A DNA stretch of 64,000 nucleotides from JACQFZ01 sp045810625 (lineage in GTDB: Bacteria; Pseudomonadota; Gammaproteobacteria; Acidiferrobacterales; Sulfurifustaceae). The notes below the pieces were generated by a model that saw nothing but the letters and a program-made list of their open reading frames with translations, was not told where the DNA came from and searched no databases. This document shows positions 1 through 8,847 of the stretch, piece after piece (within the stretch, counting starts at the first letter, position 1; each line of letters starts with the position of its first letter). The stretch spans positions 62,001-126,000 of the forward strand of contig JBJMVQ010000049.1 in the NCBI GenBank assembly GCA_045810625.1. Direction: 5' to 3'. A program made the position numbers and the translations under genes.

Positions 1-612
1 GTATTTTTTTGTCTTCGCCGCCCAGTCGAGCGTCGCTTGATTCAAATCGTTGCGGCGATCTTTTAGTCCCTTGGCGTAGTCGTCGAGGTTCGTCTTTTCC
101 TGCTTGAGGCTCGACTGCAGGTTTTTCAGTTGCACGAATTCCTGCTGAAACGCGTCCGCCTCGGCGTCGAGCTGCGCCTTTTCGCGATTACACGCGTCGA
201 CGTACCCACGGTCGCTGAAGGTGCCGCTGCAGCGCCGGTTGTAATCGGCAGTGCGGCTATTGAACGGCGGGATCTTGGCCTGGTGCGCGGCGAGCTGTGC
301 GGAGTAGCCGTTCGGTCCGTTTACCCGGTCGGCCCAATTGTCGTACTTCCCTTGCAGGTTCTTCTCCGCGCCTTTGAGCAATTGATCGGTGTCGGACAAG
401 CGTGCCTTTTCGGCGGTGAGCGGCTGGCCGATGTCTTTGTCGAGATCGTCGATCTGCTTGTGCAGATGATTGATGTTTTCGTTCGCCGCGTTGAGCTGAT
501 CTGACAGCTCGTTTGCCAATGCATCGGTCCACGCTGACGCGCCGGTCGCGAGCAGCGCGGCGCACAACAGGGATCGACCAAGAACGGACTTCAACAATGT
601 TTCGAATTTCAT
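1..612 (-). CDS. Secreted coiled-coil protein of unknown function (3' part outside the window)
   Basis: Open from an ATG at 612 to the window edge, 204 codons seen with no stop. An AAAGGGGGG ribosome-binding site precedes the ATG. Residues 1-27 look like a Sec signal peptide with a likely cut after Ala-Ser-Ala. The mature part is charged and helical, with probable coiled coils at about 33-95 and 143-195, around a central segment with two cysteines (C128, C141) that could form a disulfide in the periplasm. I recognise no named family and no catalytic motif. A structural or envelope role is only a guess. Confidence 0.75.
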   Translation of the reverse strand, partial: MKFETLLKSVLGRSLLCAALLATGASAWTDALANELSDQLNAANENINHLHKQIDDLDKDIGQPLTAEKARLSDTDQLLKGAEKNLQGKYDNWADRVNGPNGYSAQLAAHQAKIPPFNSRTADYNRRCSGTFSDRGYVDACNREKAQLDAEADAFQQEFVQLKNLQSSLKQEKTNLDDYAKGLKDRRNDLNQATLDWAAKTKKY

Positions 613-713
613 GTGCCCCCCTTTGGTTTCTCGGAAATAGTGCATGCACGGTCCGTGCCATCGACCGTGCGCGGCTCATCATCAGATACCAAAAACGGGC
701 CGACAATGATCCG

Positions 714-1169
714 TTAGTGCCGACGGGAACGCCGGGTGCGGTGGGTGGAGGCGCGTGCGGGTACCGATCCGGTTCGGTCGGAAGCAACTTCGGCGCCGTG
801 GTCGCGGAGCAGCTCGCGCAGCAACGAACGATGACAGCGATCTTCCCGCTCGCAATAGCAGCCGACCGAAAAATCGGTGTCGCACGAAAGTCGCGCGAGC
901 AGCTCGAGCAAGCGCTGTGCGCTCGGCGCCTGCATTTCCCGGCGATAGGCCTTCGCGAATCGCGACCAGCGCGCGTCGGTCCAGGGTTCGGAAAGCGCCC
1001 AGCTCACGAGCTTCGCGCTCGGCGCCAGCTCGGGCAGCCAAACGTCGAAGTAATCGCGTTTCGCGTACTCGCTCTTGCGCACGCCGCGCGGCAGGTGGCG
1101 GGCGGTGCCGAGCCGCGATCCTTCGCGCGCGTCCCGGGGGCTGCCGAGCCGCACTACGCGCACCGGCAT
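714..1169 (-). CDS. DUF488 family protein
   Basis: The 151-residue product has the DUF488 layout: an N-terminal strand with VVRLGSPR, then LPRGVRKSEY and DVWLPELAPS, and the conserved C-terminal block TDFSVGCYCE..RCHRSLLREL with its Cys/His residues. The biochemical role of the family is unknown. The start at 1169 puts the conserved VVRLG strand at the N-terminus; the frame stays open a little further upstream but offers no better start. It stands alone, facing the secreted coiled-coil gene. Family assignment is firm, function is not. Confidence 0.8.
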   Translation of the reverse strand: MPVRVVRLGSPRDAREGSRLGTARHLPRGVRKSEYAKRDYFDVWLPELAPSAKLVSWALSEPWTDARWSRFAKAYRREMQAPSAQRLLELLARLSCDTDFSVGCYCEREDRCHRSLLRELLRDHGAEVASDRTGSVPARASTHRTRRSRRH

Positions 1170-1448
1170 CGTTGTGCCTCGTGCTTGCTTAACATCGGCT
1201 TTCTCCTCGCACCCCGGCTATCGATCGGGCGACGGGGTGGGCGCTGACTCAGCGCAAGCATGGTCCCTCTCTTTGGACAGGCGCGAGTGCGACGACCGCC
1301 AATGCGGCCATCGATGATGCGGCATACGTAACGGTTCGGCAACGCGTTGCCGTCCTAGCACCGCTGGAGGGTACGGACGTTCCTGCGCCGAAGCTGGGGT
1401 CAATCTATCAGCGTGTGCCGCACCCGATGGGAACAGATGTGCGCACGG

Positions 1449-2093
1449 TTAACGATTCTTTGTATCAGCAGCCGCGATCAAGTCGGCCATGAGCAGCGCG
1501 TCCGCTGTGCCGATTTCTTTGAGTCCTGCGATCACGCCGGCGCGATTTTCTGCAGGCTGGTTTTGGCTGACTTTCCACTTTCCGATGAGTTTCGTGATGA
1601 CGATCTCGACGCCGACGATGTGCGAAACCATGTTCTCGATGTAGTCCGCCGGCGCGTCGCCGACGTTCCACGGCGTCGCAAACGACGCTTCGTGATGCGT
1701 GGTCAGCGCCTCGATCTGCGTGCGCAACCACGCGCGGTCCTCGATGACGCGAAGCGCGCCGTAGGCATGCACCACCGCGTAGTTCCAGGTGGGGACGACT
1801 TTGCCCGTCCGTGGTTTCGTCGCATACCAGGAGGGCGTGATGTACGCGTGTGGCCCGTGAAATATTGCAAGCGCTTCGACGTCTTTCGAGAAATCCCGCC
1901 AGATCGGGTTGGCGCGCGCAACGTGGCCCTGCAACGTGCCGAGCGGCGCCGGATCTTGCGACACGACGAATGGAATGTGGTTCGCGTTCAGACCGCTGGA
2001 CGACAGCGTCACCAACGTGGCGAACGGGCGAGCGCGCATCAGCTCATGCATCGTCCCGACGTCAGGTTGTTCAAAGTGACTGGGAAGATACAT
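1449..2093 (-). CDS. paiB: FMN-binding negative transcriptional regulator, PaiB family
   Basis: The product is 214 residues, the usual PaiB length. It starts with MYLPSHFEQPD and continues through MRARPFATLVT, NHIPFVV, GHVARANPIW and TWNYAVVHAYG, which are PaiB hallmarks of the split-barrel flavin fold. In Bacillus PaiB is linked to repression of sporulation and protease genes; in proteobacteria its target is unclear. The frame is open upstream to 2303, but that extension reads antisense-like and overlaps the membrane-protein gene, so the Met at 2093 is preferred. It lies 29 bp downstream of the small membrane-protein gene on the same strand and may share its transcript. Confidence 0.85.
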   Translation of the reverse strand: MYLPSHFEQPDVGTMHELMRARPFATLVTLSSSGLNANHIPFVVSQDPAPLGTLQGHVARANPIWRDFSKDVEALAIFHGPHAYITPSWYATKPRTGKVVPTWNYAVVHAYGALRVIEDRAWLRTQIEALTTHHEASFATPWNVGDAPADYIENMVSHIVGVEIVITKLIGKWKVSQNQPAENRAGVIAGLKEIGTADALLMADLIAAADTKNR

Positions 2094-2122
2094 GCGGGGC
2101 AATTCGCAGACGCGCGTTACCG

Positions 2123-2371
2123 TCAAGAGGCCTGCGTAAGTGTAAGCTTCGCGGTACCGACGCGGCCGGAGCCGAAAAACCACCTCACGGATACCCAAAG
2201 GCCGACGAACGAAATCGCGATCTGCAGCACCAAACCCGCCCAAGGGGAGACGGCGATGAGCTCGCGCAAAAATAAGCCCGGAAGCGCACCGAGCAGCACC
2301 CAACGCCAGAAGAGACCGAGGGTTACGGAAAGCGCCAGCTCCCAGCTAAATCCCACTTCGTTGTTCTTCAT
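2123..2371 (-). CDS. Small two-helix inner-membrane protein
   Basis: An 82-residue product preceded by AAAAGGGATCTC as a ribosome-binding site. Two hydrophobic segments, about residues 11-34 and 45-66, are separated by a short polar loop; the tail is basic and polar. No family recognised. It immediately precedes paiB on the same strand, so co-transcription is likely. Small membrane proteins of this sort are often under-annotated, but the codon pattern and ribosome-binding site make it credible. Confidence 0.6.
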   Translation of the reverse strand: MKNNEVGFSWELALSVTLGLFWRWVLLGALPGLFLRELIAVSPWAGLVLQIAISFVGLWVSVRWFFGSGRVGTAKLTLTQAS

Positions 2372-2670
2372 ATGAGATCCCTTTTGCAGATTCGAAATTC
2401 AAGTCGTTGAGTGGATGCGTGCGATTCGGTGTGGGTACCGATCGTATCAGTTTGCCCGTTCTTTGGGGACCGTTACGCGTTAACGCCGCGTGAACCAAGG
2501 ACGGGGCGCCGGCACTCGAATATTTGTCTTCCCGAACGCGAGCAGCGCAAACGACGCGCGCGCGAACCGTCGCGACGATTGGCGCCGTCGACAAGCGGGT
2601 GGTTATTGCGCTTCTCGCCGATGCGGTATGCTACGCCGATCGAAGGAACGATATTGGGAGGGATTCCCGA

Positions 2671-3990
2671 ATGTCCAATACGGAAATTGGTTTCCTCGCG
2701 TTGCTGCTCGGCGTATTTCTCGCTTTGACGCATTGCCTCGGGTATCTGGCCGAGCGCCTTCGTCAACCGCGATTCGTCGGCGAAATACTCGCCGGCGTGT
2801 TGCTCGGCCCTTACGCCTTCGGCCAGCTCGCTCCGTGGCTGTTCTCGAGCATCGACACCTGGACGTTGTCGGGCACGAGCAAAACCACCGCCGCGCTCGA
2901 TTTCATCTACTGGGTCGGTCTCTTTTTCCTGATGTTCGTCTCCGGCAGCGAAACCCGCCGTTTCATGGCTCCGGAAAATCGGCGCGAGATGGCGTGGCTC
3001 GTCGGAATTGGCACGCTCATCCCGTTTTCCGTGGTGCTCGTGGGCGGCCTCGCAGCGCTGGTTCCGCTGGACCTCATCATGGGGCCCGCGGCGACGCCGA
3101 TGTCGGCGTTGCTCGTTCTCGCGATCGCGGTGTCCGTGACGTCGGTCCCGGTGATCGCGCGAATTTTCTACGACTTGAGAATTCTGCACACGCGGTTCGC
3201 GAGCCTCGTATTGGGGTGCGCCGTCGTCGAGGATATCGTGCTCTGGGCCGTGCTCGGGGTCGCGACCGCGATGGCGACTTCCCGCGGCGCCGATCAAGGC
3301 GCGATCCACGAAATCGCGAAGCATGCCGCATCGACACTCTTATATATGATGATCGGGCTCGCAATCGCGCCGGCGCTGCTCGCGCAACTCAACAACGCCC
3401 GATGGAACGTCCTGCTCCGCGCGAGCCCGATCGCGTACATTGTCGCGATACTCTTCGCCTATATCGCGGTCGCGTCTTTTTTCGGCGTCAATTCTGTGTT
3501 CGCCGCATTCTTGGCCGGATTCGGGATTGTCGGCGGGTTCGGCGGGCGGGAGCGAAGCCGGTTTACCGATTCCCTCGACGCGCTTTCGAAGGTGTCGTTT
3601 TCGATTTTCATTCCGCTGTACTTCGCGTTCGTCGGCTACAAGCTGGTTTTCGGACAGGCCTTCTCGATTTCAATGGTCGTTGTTTTTCTCGTCGGTTCCT
3701 CGCTGCTCGTGCTGTTCGCACGCGGTGTCGCCGCCTATCTGGCCGGCTTCCGTGGGCTGAATGCATTGAATCTTGCGATCACCACCAACGCGCGCGGTGG
3801 CCCGGGGATCGTGCTCGCGACGGTCGCGTACGACGCCGGCCTCATCAACGCCGGGTTCTATTCGGCTCTGGTTATCACGGCGGTGCTGACGTCCCAAGCG
3901 GCAGGCACCTGGCTGCGCGCGATCATGAGCCGCGGCGTTCCGATCCTGGGATCCTCCGTGGACGCCCGCGGCTATTCAACCGTGGACTGA
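2671..3990 (+). CDS. Cation:proton antiporter, CPA2/Kef-type
   Basis: A 439-residue membrane protein with about a dozen hydrophobic segments. It contains the Kef/NhaA-like signatures RQPRFVGEILAGVLLGP near the N-terminus, SVTSVPVIARI, and ARGGPGIVLATVAYDAGLI near the C-terminus. It should exchange Na+ or K+ for protons across the inner membrane. No RCK/TrkA nucleotide-binding tail follows, so it is a transport domain only. The start at 2671 is chosen because GGGAGGGA lies just upstream and the hydrophobic core begins directly; the open frame upstream looks non-coding. It diverges from the paiB operon. Confidence 0.85.
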   Translation: MSNTEIGFLALLLGVFLALTHCLGYLAERLRQPRFVGEILAGVLLGPYAFGQLAPWLFSSIDTWTLSGTSKTTAALDFIYWVGLFFLMFVSGSETRRFMAPENRREMAWLVGIGTLIPFSVVLVGGLAALVPLDLIMGPAATPMSALLVLAIAVSVTSVPVIARIFYDLRILHTRFASLVLGCAVVEDIVLWAVLGVATAMATSRGADQGAIHEIAKHAASTLLYMMIGLAIAPALLAQLNNARWNVLLRASPIAYIVAILFAYIAVASFFGVNSVFAAFLAGFGIVGGFGGRERSRFTDSLDALSKVSFSIFIPLYFAFVGYKLVFGQAFSISMVVVFLVGSSLLVLFARGVAAYLAGFRGLNALNLAITTNARGGPGIVLATVAYDAGLINAGFYSALVITAVLTSQAAGTWLRAIMSRGVPILGSSVDARGYSTVD

Positions 3991-4250
3991 AAACGCTGCG
4001 TGCGGCTTAGGCCCGTTTTCGCCGCCGCGCGCTTCGCTCCACGTCCGACGATGACATCGAGCGTCACGATGAATCCGACGCTCGCTTAGCTGAGCGTCAG
4101 CGTGAGTCGGCGTGGACGGCGAGTGCGTGCGACAGGTGGAAGAGCTGAGCGGCGTTCGCCAACAATACGATTGCGATGATCGCGCCGACTGGCGACGTGA
4201 CTCTGCGAATCGCATCGGCACGGCGCGCGCTCACCGGCCGGCTCGGGTAT
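3991..4250. other. Intergenic region with one possible small ORF
   Basis: No established gene. On the minus strand a 45-codon frame from a GTG at 4234 to a stop at 4097 encodes a peptide with one clear hydrophobic segment (SPVGAIIAIVLLANAAQLF). It could be a small membrane protein or a gene remnant; I cannot decide. Confidence 0.25.
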
Positions 4251-4613
4251 TCACTCCGCGAGGCTTCCCGGCGCGAACGAGCGAAGCGGGCGGATCTCGA
4301 ACGCGCCCGATTCATCCACCATGCCGCGCGCCGCTTCGATGACTTCGTCGAGCGTCTCGCAATCGACCACGTAGAACCCGAGCAGCTGCTCTTTCGTTTC
4401 CGCAAACGGGCCGTCGAGGACGATGGGTTCGCGGCCGGCGCGTACCGTGACTGCGGCGCTCGTCGGCATCAAGCGCGCGACCGGGCCGAGCTTGCCCTGC
4501 GCCGCGAGCTTTTCCTTGACGACCGCGCGCTTCGCGAGAACCGCGTCGTCTTCTTCTTTAGTCCAGCTACCGACGACGGTTTCGGAGTGGTAACAAAGGA
4601 TGGCGTAGAGCAT
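4251..4613 (-). CDS. YCII-related domain protein
   Basis: A 120-residue ferredoxin-like YciI-family product beginning MLYAILCYHSE, with the family blocks GPVARLMPT, VTVRAG, VLDGPFAETKEQLLGFYVVD and E-hydrophobic C-terminal helix. These proteins often sit beside ECF sigma genes and their activity is mostly unknown. A GGGG motif 7 nt before the ATG at 4613 favours this start; an ATG four codons upstream (4625) is the alternative. No sigma gene adjoins it here. Confidence 0.75.
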   Translation of the reverse strand: MLYAILCYHSETVVGSWTKEEDDAVLAKRAVVKEKLAAQGKLGPVARLMPTSAAVTVRAGREPIVLDGPFAETKEQLLGFYVVDCETLDEVIEAARGMVDESGAFEIRPLRSFAPGSLAE

Positions 4614-4775
4614 GTCGGTCCCCATCGATTCTCGATCCCAAGGACGAAGGAGTATGCCCGATTCGACGCGGCTGTGCGTGACAATAAGGGGAATCGCAAT
4701 CCGACGCGGCGCGAAAAATGCAGGGCCGGAGCGAGCAGTACCTCGCTCCGGCCGCTTATTGCGAATCGATCGGAC

Positions 4776-5174
4776 TTACGCGATCGCCACGGACTTCCGG
4801 AGCCCGACGTACTGCAGCTCGGCGAACGCCACGACGGCAATCGCCTGTACGGCGATGAAAGCGTAGCCGAGCCAGTTCGGTGCGACCCAGCCGCTCAGCA
4901 TGACTAGAACACAGGCTGTCGCCCAAAGGACATTGCCGGCGATCACGATCGTGACGATGCCGCGCGACAGGCGCTCGCGCCGCGCGAGGACAGCGATGAA
5001 AGCGGCGTAGGGGATCAGGACGAGACCGGCGTAGAAGAGCAGCGACGGCGGCACCTGCAACAGACCGTCGAGGAAACCGGAGAGGAACACCATCAACAGG
5101 CCGGTCGCGCCGCTCACGGCGGCGTCGGCGGTCAATGCGAAGCGAAGAACGTTTGAAGGACGGGATAGCGACAT
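4776..5174 (-). CDS. Four-helix integral membrane protein under the XRE-type operator
   Basis: A 132-residue product with four hydrophobic segments, roughly 10-35, 42-64, 75-95 and 100-122, and short loops. No catalytic motif is visible. The start at 5174 has AAAGGAG six bases upstream; the ATG two codons earlier would place the ribosome-binding site too close. A 17-bp palindrome lies about 60 bp upstream and nearly matches the one ahead of the XRE regulator gene, so this gene is probably the regulator's target. Function unknown; transport or stress protection would be guesses. Confidence 0.7.
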   Translation of the reverse strand: MSLSRPSNVLRFALTADAAVSGATGLLMVFLSGFLDGLLQVPPSLLFYAGLVLIPYAAFIAVLARRERLSRGIVTIVIAGNVLWATACVLVMLSGWVAPNWLGYAFIAVQAIAVVAFAELQYVGLRKSVAIA

Positions 5175-5232
5175 GATCATCTCCTTTCGTTGAATGGCGG
5201 AGAGATGATCGAACGCGGCGTGTAAGGAGTCG

Positions 5233-5249
5233 ATTACGTCGCAGGTAAT
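5233..5249. promoter_or_regulatory. Predicted operator for the XRE/MmyB-like regulator (membrane-protein promoter copy)
   Basis: Sequence ATTACGTCGCAGGTAAT, an imperfect inverted repeat. It differs at only three positions from the 17-bp palindrome in front of the regulator gene. It sits about 60 bp ahead of the membrane-protein start at 5174, where a repressor could block transcription. Confidence 0.6.
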
Positions 5250-5281
5250 TAAAATGGCGCCGGCGGAAATCACGCGGCGTA

Positions 5282-6103
5282 TTACTGCGCCGCGACGGCG
5301 CTCGTGCGCGATTGCTCCAGACGTCGTACGGTGTCCGTCGTTGCCGCGTCGGCGGGGAAGAACAATTCCAGCGCCAACTCGGAAAGCGTGACATCGACGG
5401 GCGTGCCGAAGACGGTTGTGGTGCTGAAGAAGGAGAGCGTTCCGGCCGGTGTCGTGATTTTCAGCGGAATCGCCACGGCATGTTCGTCGACGGCGGGCGG
5501 CTTCGCGTGTTCGCCCTCCGGCGTCGTGTACGCCGAAACTTCGCGCAGCAGCGCGACCAGCGTCGGATCGGCGGTGAGATCGATCTGCCGGCGCAACCGT
5601 TGCAGCAGGTGCGCGCGCCACTCGGGCAAGTTGGCGATGCGCGGCGCGAGGCCGTGCGGGTGCAAGCTCAAGCGCAGCGCGTTGACCGGCGGGCGCATCA
5701 GCTCCTCCGATACGCCGACGTACAATTCCTTAAGCGCGCCGTTCGACGCCACGAGGTTCCAATGCCGATCGAGCGCGAACGCCGGGTAGGGTTTCTGCGC
5801 GGTCAGCACGATCTCGATCGCCTCGCGCACCGCCGCGAGCGCCGGATCGTTCAGCGACCGCTCCGGGAAGATCGGCGCGTAGCCGGCGGCGACGAGCAGC
5901 ACATTGCGCTCGCGATTCGGAATCGCGAGCTGCTCGGCGAGATGCAGGATCATCTCGCGGCTCGGCACCGAACGGCCGGTCTCGACGAAGCTCAGGTGCC
6001 GCGACGAGATTCCGGCTTCGAGAGCGAGATCGAGCTGCGTCAGGCGGCGGCGCTGGCGCCATTCGCGCAAATAATCCCCCACGGGTCGGACTACGGCGTT
6101 CAT
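5282..6103 (-). CDS. XRE-type helix-turn-helix regulator with MmyB-like ligand-binding domain
   Basis: A 273-residue regulator. The N-terminal helix-turn-helix (about 8-65) reads LREWRQRRRLTQLDLALEAG then ISSRHLSFVETGRSVPS. The rest matches the MLTR/MmyB ligand-binding domain, with PYPAFALDRHWNLVASN, the central helical core and FGTPVDVTLSELALELFFPAD. Such proteins often bind fatty-acid-like ligands and repress a neighbouring oxidoreductase or membrane gene. ATGs at 6103 and 6115 are both possible; neither has a strong ribosome-binding site. A palindrome just upstream, repeated at the next gene, argues for autoregulation and control of that gene. Confidence 0.85.
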   Translation of the reverse strand: MNAVVRPVGDYLREWRQRRRLTQLDLALEAGISSRHLSFVETGRSVPSREMILHLAEQLAIPNRERNVLLVAAGYAPIFPERSLNDPALAAVREAIEIVLTAQKPYPAFALDRHWNLVASNGALKELYVGVSEELMRPPVNALRLSLHPHGLAPRIANLPEWRAHLLQRLRRQIDLTADPTLVALLREVSAYTTPEGEHAKPPAVDEHAVAIPLKITTPAGTLSFFSTTTVFGTPVDVTLSELALELFFPADAATTDTVRRLEQSRTSAVAAQ

Positions 6104-6140
6104 CGAGACGCTCATGCTCCAGTTTTGCGTGCCACGCTCA

Positions 6141-6157
6141 ATTACCTCCGAGGTAAT
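6141..6157. promoter_or_regulatory. Predicted operator upstream of the XRE/MmyB-like regulator gene
   Basis: Sequence ATTACCTCCGAGGTAAT: 7-bp arms ATTACCT/AGGTAAT around a 3-bp spacer. It lies 26-38 bp before the regulator start, a normal place for autorepression, and has a near-identical partner at 5233-5249. Confidence 0.65.
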
Positions 6158-6403
6158 GCGTGCGGTCACGTGCCGCCGAAACAGCTGCTCACGGAACGCG
6201 GCCATTAAGTTAGCACACTCGTTCGCATGCCCCGCCCGGTGGCTGCATCACGAAACGCATACGTTCGGGATGTAAGAAGAACCGGCGGCACTACGACGGG
6301 TGCGGCTATTTTCAGCACGACACGGCGGGTTACAGATTGAATCGGCATCGCACGGCGCACTGAATCAAAGCCAACGCCGGAGGGCGTAAAATTATTCGGG
6401 CTC

Positions 6404-7324
6404 ATGGGCAAGATTCTCATCGGCACAACATCCTGGACCGACAAGACGCTGGTCGACTCCAAGCTCTTTTATCCGCGCGGCGTCAGCACGCCGGAGCAGC
6501 GCCTGCGCTACTACGCAAGCCAGTTTCCGATCGTGGAGGTGGACAGTACTTATTATGGTCTGCCGTCCGAGCACAACGCGCTCATCTGGTCCGAGCGCAC
6601 GCCGCCTGGTTTCATCTTCCACGTAAAAGCATTCCGACTCTTCACGCTGCATCAAACTCCGCCGAACGCGCTTCCGCCCGACCTGCGCGCGCGGCTCGGC
6701 AAGCCTGCGAAGAAAAATTTCTACTACCGCGATCTGCCGCCCGAGATCGTCGACGAGCTGTGGCGCCGCTTCACGCTCGCGCTCGAACCGCTGCGTGCCA
6801 CCGGCCGCCTCGGCGCGATCGTTTTCCAATTCGCACCGTGGCTGCAGTACGGCGAAGAGGGTTTCGATCACATCGAACGCTGCGCCGAGAGGCTGCGCGA
6901 CGATTTGCTCGCCGTCGAGTTTCGCAACAAGTCCTGGTTCTACGAGGGCACGCGCGACAATACGCTCGACTTCGAACGCCGGCTCAAGCTCGTTCATGTC
7001 GTCACCGACGAGCCGCAAGGTTTCCCGAACAGCGTCGAGCCAATCTGGGAAGTGACGAATACGGAGTTAGCGCTCGTCCGCTTTCACGGCCGGAACGCCG
7101 AGACGTGGCGAAAAGCGACCGCCACCGCGGCGGAGCGGTTCGACTATCTGTACACGGATGATGAGCTGCGGGAATTCGTGGAGCCGATAAAGCAGACCGC
7201 CGATCAAGCGAAGGTGTTGCACGTGCTGTTCAATAACTGTCGGGACAACAAAGCGCAGCTGAATGCCGCCACGCTCGCCAAGATGCTCGGTCAGCTCGGC
7301 CCAACGCCGCTTCCTAACCCGTAA
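6404..7324 (+). CDS. DUF72 (YecE-like) protein
   Basis: The 306-residue product starts GKILIGTTSWTDKTLVDSKLFYP and continues with RLRYYASQFPIVEVDSTYYGLPS, FIFHVKAFRLFTLH, GAIVFQFAPWL and LAVEFRNKSWF, the diagnostic DUF72 TIM-barrel blocks. The C-terminus has the usual VRFHGRN and HVLFNNC motifs. Length is typical and the gene looks intact. The molecular function of DUF72 is not established. About 30 bp separate it from the following VOC gene, so the two may be co-transcribed. Confidence 0.88.
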   Translation: MGKILIGTTSWTDKTLVDSKLFYPRGVSTPEQRLRYYASQFPIVEVDSTYYGLPSEHNALIWSERTPPGFIFHVKAFRLFTLHQTPPNALPPDLRARLGKPAKKNFYYRDLPPEIVDELWRRFTLALEPLRATGRLGAIVFQFAPWLQYGEEGFDHIERCAERLRDDLLAVEFRNKSWFYEGTRDNTLDFERRLKLVHVVTDEPQGFPNSVEPIWEVTNTELALVRFHGRNAETWRKATATAAERFDYLYTDDELREFVEPIKQTADQAKVLHVLFNNCRDNKAQLNAATLAKMLGQLGPTPLPNP

Positions 7325-7353
7325 CGCCGTTGTTTCAATGAAAGGAGTCGCGC

Positions 7354-7776
7354 ATGAAACCACGAGTCACACTGATTACGCTTGGCGTGGAGGATCTGGA
7401 GAGATCATTGAAGTTTTATCGCGACGGCCTTGGGCTCAAGACCGATGGCATCGTCGGCAAAGAGTTCGAGTACGGCGCCGTTGCTTTCTTCGACTTGCAA
7501 GCGGGACTCAAGCTCGCGATCTGGCCGCGGCGGAGCTTAGCGCATGATTCCGGTCTCAAGCCGGGAGCGCCGAGCGCAACCGAGTTTTCGCTCGGCCATA
7601 ACGTCGCATCGGCGGAGGAAGTGGACGCGGTGATGGAGCAGGCGCGCAAGGCGGGCGCGACCATCGTCAAACCGGCGCAGCGCACGTTCTGGGGCGGCTA
7701 CGCCGGTTATTTCCAGGACCCGGATCAGCATCTGTGGGAAGTCGCGTGGAATCCGCAATGGACGGTGTCGGACTGA
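7354..7776 (+). CDS. VOC (glyoxalase/bleomycin resistance-like) family protein
   Basis: A 140-residue product with two beta-alpha-beta-beta-beta units: VTLITLGVEDLERSLKFYRD..LGL in the first half and a second half ending GGYAGYFQDPDQHLWEVAWNP. The typical metal ligands (His/Glu, visible as DQHLWEV) are present. VOC enzymes include glyoxalases, dioxygenases and drug-binding proteins; the substrate here cannot be told. An AAAGGAG ribosome-binding site precedes the ATG, and the gene follows DUF72 closely on the same strand. Confidence 0.82.
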   Translation: MKPRVTLITLGVEDLERSLKFYRDGLGLKTDGIVGKEFEYGAVAFFDLQAGLKLAIWPRRSLAHDSGLKPGAPSATEFSLGHNVASAEEVDAVMEQARKAGATIVKPAQRTFWGGYAGYFQDPDQHLWEVAWNPQWTVSD

Positions 7777-7910
7777 ACGACGCGGCCGTGTCGATCCGGG
7801 GATGACCGGAACGTCGCGGTTCGCCGAACGCGGCTAAGCAGCTCCATTTGCGTCGGGACGTCGAAAACGCCGGCGATGTTCCGGCATGCCCGTGCGTCTA
7901 GACTCTTAGC

Positions 7911-8414
7911 ATGTACGAGCTGCTCCTCGGCCCGGCGTTTCGTTCGTTGCCGAAGGCCATCCGCGCGTTGCATCAGTCGCCCGGCACCTATCGGTTCAGC
8001 GGTGCTTGCATGATACAACGCGGCGATTCCTGGTTATCGTGTCTGCTGGCGCGCGCCGCTTCGCTTCCGCCCGCCGGCACGACCGCCATCACCGTCACGA
8101 TCGAATCGAACGGGGCGCGCGAAGTCTGGTTGCGCGAGTTCGGCGCCCATCGCATGCGCTCGGTCTTGCGGGCGAAGCGCAATCGGCTGTACGAGTCGTC
8201 GGGTCTTGCCAGTTTCGTTTTTGCGCTCGCGATCGAAAATCATCGCATCCGCTGGACGCTCGAAGCGGTTCGTGCCCTGGGCGTAAGCCTGCCGATACAG
8301 TGGTTCGAGCTGGACGTGTGGGAGGGTGAGCGCGACGGGCGCTATCACTTCAACGTTCGCGTCAATATTCGCGGTCGCGGTCTGCTCGTACACTACGCAG
8401 GGTGGCTCGAATGA
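7911..8414 (+). CDS. DUF4166 domain protein
   Basis: A 167-residue product starting MYELLLGPAFRSLPKAIRALHQ, with YRFSGACMIQRG, ESNGAREVWLREFG and a tail LPIQWFELDVWEGERDGRYHFNVRV, the pattern of DUF4166. In many proteobacteria this domain is encoded beside, or fused to, a saccharopine-dehydrogenase-like NAD(P)-binding protein and a DCC thiol-disulfide protein, and exactly those genes follow here. Its last bases overlap the next start as ATGA, which implies translational coupling. No signal peptide. Function of the family unknown. Confidence 0.8.
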   Translation: MYELLLGPAFRSLPKAIRALHQSPGTYRFSGACMIQRGDSWLSCLLARAASLPPAGTTAITVTIESNGAREVWLREFGAHRMRSVLRAKRNRLYESSGLASFVFALAIENHRIRWTLEAVRALGVSLPIQWFELDVWEGERDGRYHFNVRVNIRGRGLLVHYAGWLE

Positions 8415-8818
8415 GCGCGAACCAATCGGTCGTCGTCTTCGACGGTGTTTGTCATCTCTGCAACGGCTGGGTGCAGTTTCTGCTGAGGCGCGACAAAGCC
8501 GAGCGCTTCGTATTTGCGCCGATGCAAACCGAGATGGGCCGGCGCCTCCTGCGACAGCACGGCCTTGATCCGGATTCGCCGGTGTCGTTCCTGCTGTTGG
8601 AAGAGGGCGTTGCGTATACCGACAGCATCGCCATTCTTCGCGTCCTGCGGCAGCTCGGCCCGTTCTGGAAAGCGATTGCGGTCGTGCTCGCCGCCGTCCC
8701 GCGCCTGCTGCGCGACCCGGCGTATCGATTTGTCGCGCGCCATCGGTACCGGCTGTTTGGCCGACGTGCCGAATGCATGATTCCGGCTCCCGAGGACGCC
8801 CGCCGGTTTATTCGTTGA
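8411..8818 (+). CDS. DCC-family thiol-disulfide oxidoreductase (DUF393)
   Basis: A 135-residue product with the DCC signature at the N-terminus: VVFDGVCHLCNGWVQFLLRRD, where the C-x-x-C pair (CHLC) is the presumed redox site. The middle EEGVAYTDSIAILRVLRQLG and the tail RHRYRLFGRRAECM also match. It probably performs thiol-disulfide exchange in the cytoplasm, though no substrate is known. The start at 8411 overlaps the DUF4166 stop as ATGA; a GTG three codons upstream is the alternative. Second gene of a three-gene operon. Confidence 0.83.
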   Translation: MSANQSVVVFDGVCHLCNGWVQFLLRRDKAERFVFAPMQTEMGRRLLRQHGLDPDSPVSFLLLEEGVAYTDSIAILRVLRQLGPFWKAIAVVLAAVPRLLRDPAYRFVARHRYRLFGRRAECMIPAPEDARRFIR

Positions 8819-8847
8819 TGTCGCGCTCATAACAACAGAGACAAAGT

